From JAFIFT01 sp020051095 (GTDB lineage Bacteria; Pseudomonadota; Gammaproteobacteria; Legionellales; Legionellaceae), in assembly GCF_964199965.1 (NCBI RefSeq), contig NZ_CAXMZT010000001.1, positions 352,017-416,016 on the forward strand: 64,000 bases of DNA. The letters run 5' to 3'. Positions 54,454-61,329 of this stretch are shown here, one piece after another. A model generated the notes under the pieces. That model did no database searches. It was given only the letters and a program-made list of their open reading frames with translations, and was not told the DNA's origin. The position numbers were made by a program, and so were the translations under genes. Position 1 is the first letter of the stretch, and each line of letters starts with the position of its first letter.

Positions 54454-55863
54454 CTATACATTTTCTTTGCGCGATAAGCCATATTTTCGCATTTTTTCAA
54501 CTAAGGTGGTGCGTCGCATATTTAGTGCGGTTGCAGCATGCGCGACGACCCAGTCCGTTTCATTTAATGCTTGTTTAATTAACTTTAACTCTGTTTGAAT
54601 TAAATGTTCTTTTAAATCAATGCCTTCAGAAAGGTCTGTCTCGGGTGCCAACTCTTTCAATAAGGCAGTGCGCTCATCTTGCTCCTGCGATTGTTGACTG
54701 GTTTCTGAAATCGTCCGATGGATTCGCGCCGGTAACTCTTCACGATCAATGATGCCGTTTGGGTATAATATGGTGAGTCTTTCGACCATATTGGCTAACT
54801 CACGCACGTTTCCTGGCCAGCGATATTTAGTCAATGAATCGATAGCACCCGGCAGAAAATGCACGCCTGGGCGACCTTCACGCTCAACACGAGATACTAA
54901 CTCATTCAATAATAAAGGGATATCTTCCTTCCGGTCGCGTAAAGCTGGCATTTCAATTGGAAAAACGTTTAAACGATAGTATAGATCTTCGCGAAAATTA
55001 CCCTCTTTAATCGCTTGTTCTAAATTTTGGTGGGTGGCAGCAATAATTCGTACATTGACTTCAATCGGTTTATTGCTTCCAACTCGCTCAAATGTCCTTT
55101 CTTGCAAAACTCGTAATAATTTCACCTGCATTGCAAGGGGCATGTCTCCAATTTCATCTAAAAATAAGGTTCCACCGCTTGCTAACTCAAAGCGTCCTTG
55201 GCGAGTTGAAATAGCACCGGTAAACGCACCTTTTTCATGACCAAATAATTCCGATTCTAAAAGCTCACCTGGTATTGCCCCACAATTAATTGGTACAAAG
55301 GGCTTGGTTCTTCTTGACGACGTTAAGTGAATGTTTCTTGCTGCGACTTCCTTTCCTGTCCCTGATTCACCAAGAATTAATACTGACGCATCGGTAATAC
55401 CCACTTGATTAATTAACGTGCGTATCTCATTCATTTTATCGCTTTGCCCAACTAAGTTATATTTTTGCGATTGAAGTAGATGCGCTCGCGATTCATCGGA
55501 GTGTTCTCGCTGGGCTACCTGACATTTATGCAGTATTTCCAGTAATTGAGCATAAGTAAATGGAAAACATAATTTTGAAAATACCGCAGAGTGGGATGGC
55601 GTAAAACGATTTTTTTCATCCATTAATAGAATAATATGGCCATCCGGTGCTTTTGCATGCACTTGGTCGAGAAAAGTTGCTGTTTCGCTTTCGGTTGGCA
55701 AACAGCTAATAAAAATTGCCGCCTTCGTTAAGTAAGGTGTGTTTATCCAGTTTTTAGTATCACTCATTTGCCAGGATACCCCAACAAAATCGAGTAAAGT
55801 ACCTATACGTTCACCGCGAGCTGTATCATCATCAATTATCAAATAATGACAGGTTGTCGTCAT
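54454..55863 (-). CDS. fleQ: Flagellar master regulator FleQ (sigma-54 activator)
   Basis: 469 residues. Divergent N-terminal receiver-like domain without a clear phospho-Asp, as in FleQ. AAA+ core with Walker A ILGESGTGKEVAARNIH, ELFGHEKGAFTGAISTRQGR (GAFTGA), Walker B GGTLFLDEIGDMPLAM and RYRWPGNVREL-type motif YRWPGNVRELANMVERL. C-terminal HTH is VVAHAATALNMRRTTLVEKM. FleQ starts the flagellar cascade and, in Pseudomonas, binds c-di-GMP. No flagellar genes are adjacent. Confidence 0.92.
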   Translation of the reverse strand: MTTTCHYLIIDDDTARGERIGTLLDFVGVSWQMSDTKNWINTPYLTKAAIFISCLPTESETATFLDQVHAKAPDGHIILLMDEKNRFTPSHSAVFSKLCFPFTYAQLLEILHKCQVAQREHSDESRAHLLQSQKYNLVGQSDKMNEIRTLINQVGITDASVLILGESGTGKEVAARNIHLTSSRRTKPFVPINCGAIPGELLESELFGHEKGAFTGAISTRQGRFELASGGTLFLDEIGDMPLAMQVKLLRVLQERTFERVGSNKPIEVNVRIIAATHQNLEQAIKEGNFREDLYYRLNVFPIEMPALRDRKEDIPLLLNELVSRVEREGRPGVHFLPGAIDSLTKYRWPGNVRELANMVERLTILYPNGIIDREELPARIHRTISETSQQSQEQDERTALLKELAPETDLSEGIDLKEHLIQTELKLIKQALNETDWVVAHAATALNMRRTTLVEKMRKYGLSRKENV

Positions 55864-56010
55864 TGCTCATCCTTAAGATTCTACGTCAATTAACCACGAT
55901 ATTGACTATTTTAATTTTGGCTCCGAAAGCAGCTTATGTCAAATCAATGATCAATATGATAAACAACAGACCATATTTATCAAATAACTATGTGTTAAAT
56001 TCAATGTTAA

Positions 56011-56592
56011 TTAGCGCTGGCACTGAATTGAACGAAAACTATTACATTGTTTGCCAAAACATAACCCCTTATCACCGATCGCCTTCGTCGCAGCAACCTG
56101 AGTTTCCTTTTCGTAATGTTTTACCTGCATGTACCCCTTGTGTTGACAAAAGGCATTGGCCGCACGATATCCGCACCCAGAATGCGCTTTATAGCACCAA
56201 GCCACACGATAATTTTCATGGCGTGGAAAAGCATAACGTTTAAATCGATAGTGGTAAGATTTTGCAGGTGGGTGACTGATATCATCTGAACATAGAATGA
56301 GATCAAATCCGTCACAACGCCATCCTTTGCAATGCCAGTGAGAATTAATATAATTAGTCAATCCAACATTATTTGCTTTAATATATTTATTTGCCTTTTT
56401 GTAGCCCATCAAATGACAATATTTCTGAGCAACGGTATCACCACATCCCCCATTGCCTAACATACAATAATTCAGCCGTTGTCCATGAAACATTGGTTGC
56501 AAAAAGCTGTGATAAAATTGTTGATTACCAACCGCCTCAATGGCAACGCTAAAAAGCGTAAATAGGAACAGTATGCGAAAAATTTTATACAT
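56011..56592 (-). CDS. Secreted Cys-rich protein with two internal repeats
   Basis: 193 residues with a signal peptide (RILFLFTLFSVAIEAVG). Two homologous units: YCMLGNGGCGDTVAQKYCHL...HCKGWRCDGFDLILC (about 43-102) and WCYKAHSGCGYRAANAFCQH...LCFGKQCNSFRSIQC (about 132-191). Each keeps C-x7-GCG-x(5)-A-x2-(Y/F)C-x3-G(Y)...C-x4-C-x-(G/S)F-x2-I-x-C, six Cys likely in three disulphides. Family not recognised; periplasmic or exported. Confidence 0.75.
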   Translation of the reverse strand: MYKIFRILFLFTLFSVAIEAVGNQQFYHSFLQPMFHGQRLNYCMLGNGGCGDTVAQKYCHLMGYKKANKYIKANNVGLTNYINSHWHCKGWRCDGFDLILCSDDISHPPAKSYHYRFKRYAFPRHENYRVAWCYKAHSGCGYRAANAFCQHKGYMQVKHYEKETQVAATKAIGDKGLCFGKQCNSFRSIQCQR

Positions 56593-56659
56593 TAAAACAT
56601 ACTCTTAATCTGGTTTTCTAAAATCTTAACGCATGATTCAACAGAATAAAAGTAGATTG

Positions 56660-58075
56660 TCAATTTTGCTGCGCCGCTCTTTGTTCAATTATTTGAATGG
56701 CAGTATCTAATCGTTGCAAAGTTCGTTCTTTACCAATTAACTCCAAAGTCTGGTCAATGGCTGGGGAAGAACTAGAGCCTGTGACTGCAACTCGCAGTGG
56801 TTGGGCCACCTTAGCCATATTCATATCCATCCGGACACAAATATCATTGACGATTTCTTGAAGCTGATTTCTTTCCCATTGACTCGTTTGAGCAAAAGCT
56901 TGTCTTAAAGCAACCATGGCATCGAGCACAACGGGGCGTAGATGTTTTTTCACCGATGAATCATCGTAACTTACTGAATCAGCGTAATAAATCGTACTTT
57001 GCGATGCAATATCATGTAGGGTTGCACATCGATCCGCATAAACGGAAATTAATGCAGACAATTCAGGGCCTTGACTGGTATTGACGCCCAATTCATCAAA
57101 CTGATATTGCAAAGCCGGCATTATCTGACTTTCTTGCAGTGTGCGAATATAGTGTTGATTTAACCAATATAATTTTTCATAATTAAAACTTGAAGCACCC
57201 CGGCTAACTTTGTCTAAACTAAATTGCGATATCATTTCATCAAGTGAAAAAATTTCTTGATCACCAGCAGACCATCCTAATCTAACTAAGTAATTTAGCA
57301 AGGCTTCAGGTAGAACACCCATTTTTTTAAACTCTAAAACACTAACAGCCCCATGTCGTTTTGATAATCGTTTACCATCCTCGCCTAATATCATGGGTAA
57401 ATGAGCAAATTCCGGTGGGGTTGCATTCAATGCCTGGTATAAATTGATTTGCCTTGGGGTGTTGTTAATATGATCATCCCCACGGATAACATGGGTAATT
57501 GCCATATCCATATCATCAACGACAACACTGAAATTGTAGGTTGGATGGTTATCTGAACGAAGCAAAATCAAATCATCTAATTCAGCATTGTTGATATGAA
57601 TGTCGCCATAAACATGATCGACAAATTTCACCGTTCCTTCCACAGGATTTTTAAAGCGTATAACGGACACCCCTGCTTTCGCAGGCAGATTTTTCTCCCG
57701 GCAATGACCATCATAGCGGGGTTTTTCTTTCGCCGCTAGTTGGGCTTCCCGCAGGCCTTCCAGACGATCTTTAGAACAATGACAATGATAAGCAAGGCCT
57801 CTATCGAGCAAGTTTTCTAGTATTTCATGGTAACGGTCATAGCGTTTGGTTTGATAGACAATAGGTCCATCGGATGACAGGCCAAGCCAGCTCATGCCAT
57901 CTAATATCACCTCGACCGATTCTTGCGTTGATCGTGTTTGGTCCGTATCTTCAATGCGCAAATAAAACTCACCATGATGGTGTTTGGCAAATAGCCATGA
58001 AAAAAGGGCTGTTCGAACGCCTCCAACATGCAGAAATCCAGTTGGACTTGGTGCAAATCGTGTTTTAACTGTCAT
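56660..58075 (-). CDS. gltX: Glutamyl-tRNA synthetase
   Basis: 471 residues. Class I synthetase; HIGH-type motif FAPSPTGFLHVGGVRTALFS at the start, LRIEDTDQTRS, HVIRGDDHINNTPRQINLYQ and the KMSKS-like loop KRLSKRHGAVSVLEF. Residues CHC and DGHC (HCHCSKDR, YDGHCREKN) form the usual zinc-binding insert region (C-x-C and later C). Charges tRNA-Glu. Length is normal. Monocistronic. Confidence 0.96.
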   Translation of the reverse strand: MTVKTRFAPSPTGFLHVGGVRTALFSWLFAKHHHGEFYLRIEDTDQTRSTQESVEVILDGMSWLGLSSDGPIVYQTKRYDRYHEILENLLDRGLAYHCHCSKDRLEGLREAQLAAKEKPRYDGHCREKNLPAKAGVSVIRFKNPVEGTVKFVDHVYGDIHINNAELDDLILLRSDNHPTYNFSVVVDDMDMAITHVIRGDDHINNTPRQINLYQALNATPPEFAHLPMILGEDGKRLSKRHGAVSVLEFKKMGVLPEALLNYLVRLGWSAGDQEIFSLDEMISQFSLDKVSRGASSFNYEKLYWLNQHYIRTLQESQIMPALQYQFDELGVNTSQGPELSALISVYADRCATLHDIASQSTIYYADSVSYDDSSVKKHLRPVVLDAMVALRQAFAQTSQWERNQLQEIVNDICVRMDMNMAKVAQPLRVAVTGSSSSPAIDQTLELIGKERTLQRLDTAIQIIEQRAAQQN

Positions 58076-58131
58076 ATTATTCTACTAAAATTGAAAATCG
58101 GCTACTTACCGGACAACAATATAAAACGCCA

Positions 58132-58214
58132 GTCTTTGCCATCTTTGCGAAGCAATCCAGCTCGATCCCTGAACAAAAATCTATTTTAGCTTGCTTCGCA
58201 AAGCCCGCAAAGAC
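58132..58214. repeat. Palindromic repeat, copy 1
   Basis: GTCTTTGC...CTTTGCGAAGCAA pairs with TTGCTTCGCAAAG...GCAAAGAC around an 30-base loop, a REP/MITE-like hairpin of 83 bases. Confidence 0.75.
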
Positions 58215-58337
58215 GGCTATTTTAAAAAATGACCGGTCCAAAGAAAATCAGTATACTACAATGTTATATAACAACTTTAAATAGTTTGTTAGAATATAAG
58301 GATATTCTCCTTTGTGCTGGACTATTCCTTAAAAGCA

Positions 58338-58434
58338 CTGTCGTTGCGAGCTCTGCGAAGCAATCCAGTTCGATCTCTGAACAGAAATCTGTTCTGGATT
58401 GCTTCACTACGTTCGCAACGACAGCTTTTTTTAA
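58338..58434. repeat. Palindromic repeat, copy 2
   Basis: CTGTCGTTGCGA...GAAGCAATCCAG pairs with CTGGATTGCTTC...TCGCAACGACAG, a near-complete 97-base hairpin followed by CTTTTTTT that could also terminate transcription. It is related to copy 1 (the shared GCGAAGCAATCCAG). Confidence 0.8.
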
Positions 58435-58493
58435 GAAATGTCAGGTACAAAGGATATACTCTAGCTTAATTAGTTTTAAATTGAATATATCCT

Positions 58494-58808
58494 ATGAATA
58501 GAAAAGATCGCATTGAACAAACGCTGAAAGCACACTTAAACCCAGTTTACATCGAAGTGGTTGACGAGTCGAACCGTCATCACGTGCCCGAAAACGCACA
58601 AACCCATTTTAAAGTCACCGCTGTTAGCGTAGCGTTTGAAGGCATGTCGTTGATTAAGCGCCACCGCTTAGTCAACAGTTTAGTGGAAGAAGAGCGTACT
58701 AACGGAATGCATGCCTTGAGCCTGCACTTAAAAACTCCAGAGGAATGGGAGAAACAGTCAACAACGCCTAACTCCCCTGCTTGTAAAGATGGATTCAAAC
58801 ATGGCTAA
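58494..58808 (+). CDS. BolA-family protein
   Basis: 104 residues. BolA/IbaG fold: KDRIEQTLKAHLNPVYIEVV, DESNRHHVPENAQTHFKVTA with the conserved His, and the SLIKRHRLVNSLVEEE helix-loop. BolA proteins partner with monothiol glutaredoxins in iron-sulphur and stress metabolism. Closest in type to BolA itself rather than IbaG because of the SNRHHVP motif. It overlaps yjbQ at its stop. Confidence 0.9.
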   Translation: MNRKDRIEQTLKAHLNPVYIEVVDESNRHHVPENAQTHFKVTAVSVAFEGMSLIKRHRLVNSLVEEERTNGMHALSLHLKTPEEWEKQSTTPNSPACKDGFKHG

Positions 58809-59247
58809 TTCATCGCCCATATTCTGGCAGCAGCTTTTGACGTTACCACCGATGTCAAGAGGGTTTCATCGTATTGATGCCCAACTCGAAGCACTTCTGC
58901 AAAACAACATCCACCTATCAGCAGGGTTAGTCCATTTATTTTTACAACATACCTCAGCATCGCTTGTTATCACTGAAAATTGTTGCGCGGATGTGAGGCG
59001 CGATTTGGAGGAGTTCTACAATCAACTTGCACCCGATAGTATCCAACGCTACCAGCATAATATGGAAGGACCTGATGATATGCCTGCTCATATAAAAAGC
59101 ACCCTATTGGGGGTTAACCTGACGCTACCCATCGAAAATGGTCGATTTGCACTCGGTCAGTGGCAAGGAGTCTACCTTGGTGAACATCGTGATAAAGGAA
59201 CGGCCAGGCGAATATTGGTCACAGCTTATGGGCTATCAGCCCCCTAG
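58801..59247 (+). CDS. yjbQ: YjbQ/UPF0047 family protein
   Basis: 148 residues from ATG 58801 (58789 is an alternative). Family signature GLVHLFLQHTSASLVITENC, MPAHIKSTLLGVNLTLPI and GVYLGEHRD with conserved His, Asn and Glu around a pocket. The E. coli protein has thiamine phosphate synthase-like or phosphatase-type activity claims; the true role is unsettled. Coupled to bolA by an 8-base overlap. Confidence 0.88.
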   Translation: MANSSPIFWQQLLTLPPMSRGFHRIDAQLEALLQNNIHLSAGLVHLFLQHTSASLVITENCCADVRRDLEEFYNQLAPDSIQRYQHNMEGPDDMPAHIKSTLLGVNLTLPIENGRFALGQWQGVYLGEHRDKGTARRILVTAYGLSAP

Positions 59248-59297
59248 CCTAATTCGATGCCATTGCATGTTGGAAAATTAGGGGTATTTACGAGTTT

Positions 59298-60356
59298 ATG
59301 AGTCGAAAAATCATTCATATTGATATGGATTGCTTTTTTGCAGCCGTCGAAATGCGGGATTTCCCCGAATTAAAGACTAAACCTATTGCGGTCGGGGGTG
59401 AATCAATTCGTCGAGGCGTCATTGCAACGTGTAATTATGAAGCACGAAAATACGGCGTTCGCTCAGCTATGGCAACCGCCCAAGCCTTGAAGCTTTGTCC
59501 AAAATTAGTATTACAACCGGTTCGCATGGAGGTGTATAAGCAAGAAAGCCAGCATATTCGCAATATTTTTTCCGATTATAGCGACTGCATAGAGCCGTTA
59601 TCCTTAGACGAAGCTTATCTGGATGTCACCCATACCTCCCGTTGCCAAGGCAGTGCCACCTGGATTGCCAGAGAAATTCGCCAGCGAATTCAAGAAGAAC
59701 GTGGATTAACAGCCAGTGCTGGGGTCGCACCGAATAAAAGCCTGGCCAAAATTGCCAGCGATTGGCATAAACCCAATGGCCAAAAAGTTATCCTGCCTGA
59801 AGCGGTATCTGAATTTGTGCTTAGTTTGCCGGTTCGCAAATTGTTTGGTGTTGGTCCAAAAATGGAACAGAAACTAACCGCTATCGGCATCCACACGTGT
59901 GCACAATTACAAAAATTAACGCTCGAAAATTTAAATCAATTATTTGGCAATTATGGCCAAAAGCTCTATGAGTTATGCCGTGGGATTGATGAGCGACCGG
60001 TTAACCCGAATCGTATTCGCAAATCCATCAGTGTTGAAGAGACCTTTTCCCAAGATTTGCCTGACATTCAATCATGCATTGATTCACTTCCCGGACTACT
60101 CATTCGCTTGCAAAAAAGATTAGACAGAGCAGGAAACATTGACCCAATCCATGGCTTATTTGTTAAGTTGAAATTTAAAACCTTCCAACAAACGACCATC
60201 GAATGCATTGGCACAGAAATCGATGAAACCGCCTATAAACAACTTTTAGCAGAAGGCTATTTACGTAAAAATTTGCCTGTTCGCTTGATTGGTGTTGGGG
60301 TAAAGCTTAAGCATCAACCGATACCGAGCGCTATTCAACTCTCTCTCTTCGAATAG
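59298..60356 (+). CDS. dinB: DNA polymerase IV
   Basis: 352 residues. Y-family translesion polymerase with catalytic residues in KIIHIDMDCFFAAVEMRDFP and CIEPLSLDEAYLDVT, steric gate Phe region, helix-hairpin-helix (LPVRKLFGVGPKMEQKLTAI) and little-finger domain. The C-terminus IQLSLFE contains the QLSLF beta-clamp binding motif, so it is complete. No LexA box was seen upstream. Confidence 0.95.
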   Translation: MSRKIIHIDMDCFFAAVEMRDFPELKTKPIAVGGESIRRGVIATCNYEARKYGVRSAMATAQALKLCPKLVLQPVRMEVYKQESQHIRNIFSDYSDCIEPLSLDEAYLDVTHTSRCQGSATWIAREIRQRIQEERGLTASAGVAPNKSLAKIASDWHKPNGQKVILPEAVSEFVLSLPVRKLFGVGPKMEQKLTAIGIHTCAQLQKLTLENLNQLFGNYGQKLYELCRGIDERPVNPNRIRKSISVEETFSQDLPDIQSCIDSLPGLLIRLQKRLDRAGNIDPIHGLFVKLKFKTFQQTTIECIGTEIDETAYKQLLAEGYLRKNLPVRLIGVGVKLKHQPIPSAIQLSLFE

Positions 60357-60399
60357 GCTGCGGTTATAGTAGGTACGCCACCATCGTCAAATTTCGATG

Positions 60400-61299
60400 T
60401 TATTCACTTTGCTGTGTCGCACTTCGTAGAGGTTGCTGACGAAGATAATAACTGGCTAAAACAGCACCAAGGATTGCCATGAGCCCGCCAATTAAACCCA
60501 TAGGGGATGGGGATTCGTGTAAGATGATAAAGCCAAGTATCGTTGATATCAGAGGTAATCCATACAAATACAATGCCGCTTTCGAAACTGGCATTCGATT
60601 GAGTATATAACACCATCCCAAATACGCTAAAGCCGCAGGACCAATGCCTAAATAGATAACTGTTAAATTACCCTGTAACGACGACTGTTTAATCTCGGCA
60701 ACCAGTTGTGGGAAAAATACCAATAATGACAACGTCCCACCCCACATCACCCAGGTTGTGACCGATACAGGATGATAAAATTTTAGATAACGTCGCTGGG
60801 TTAATGTGTAAAACGCACCACAGGCTGAAGCAATCATAATGATCAATACGTTAGCGTCAATAAACGCCCCTTTTCTATTTCCCATAGCAATGACCATCAA
60901 TCCAATTATTGATAGGAGTATTCCAATCCACGAGCGCCAAGGCAATTTTTCTCTTAAAAGTACAACCGACAAAATAATAGTAATCACCGGTACTTGGCCA
61001 ATAATAAAGCTTGCAACGCCTGCATCAATGTTAATCTCGCCATAATTCAAACAAAAATTGTATACCCCAATCGCAAAGACCCCAACTAGCATTAATTGGA
61101 TTCGATGTTTGGTGGAAACAGATGGGAGCTTTTGTAAACTGCCGATAACAACCGACAGAATCAACGACCCCACAAAAAATCGATACAATGCCAAAGCACC
61201 GGGTGAGAAATCACTTAATCCAAGCCGAATACCAACAAAGGCTGAAGCCCAAAAAAACAGGGTGGTAAAAATTGCAAAAGGAAGTAGAAAGGTTGACAT
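60400..61299 (-). CDS. EamA-family (DMT superfamily) permease
   Basis: 299 residues with ten membrane segments in two EamA repeats, e.g. PFAIFTTLFFWASAFVGIRL at the N-terminus and GPAALAYLGWCYILNRMPVS near the second repeat end. Family members export amino acids or metabolites, RhaT/YdcZ-like; substrate cannot be told from sequence. The stop is 44 bases from the convergent dinB. Upstream is the large adhesin gene. Confidence 0.88.
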   Translation of the reverse strand: MSTFLLPFAIFTTLFFWASAFVGIRLGLSDFSPGALALYRFFVGSLILSVVIGSLQKLPSVSTKHRIQLMLVGVFAIGVYNFCLNYGEINIDAGVASFIIGQVPVITIILSVVLLREKLPWRSWIGILLSIIGLMVIAMGNRKGAFIDANVLIIMIASACGAFYTLTQRRYLKFYHPVSVTTWVMWGGTLSLLVFFPQLVAEIKQSSLQGNLTVIYLGIGPAALAYLGWCYILNRMPVSKAALYLYGLPLISTILGFIILHESPSPMGLIGGLMAILGAVLASYYLRQQPLRSATQQSE

Positions 61300-61329
61300 G
61301 GGCTTAGCCTTTATTGAACTCAGCCAATA

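Noticed and set aside
58076..58493. Possible tRNA next to gltX
   Set aside because: No cloverleaf or T-loop GTTC pattern; the folding is explained by the palindromic repeats.
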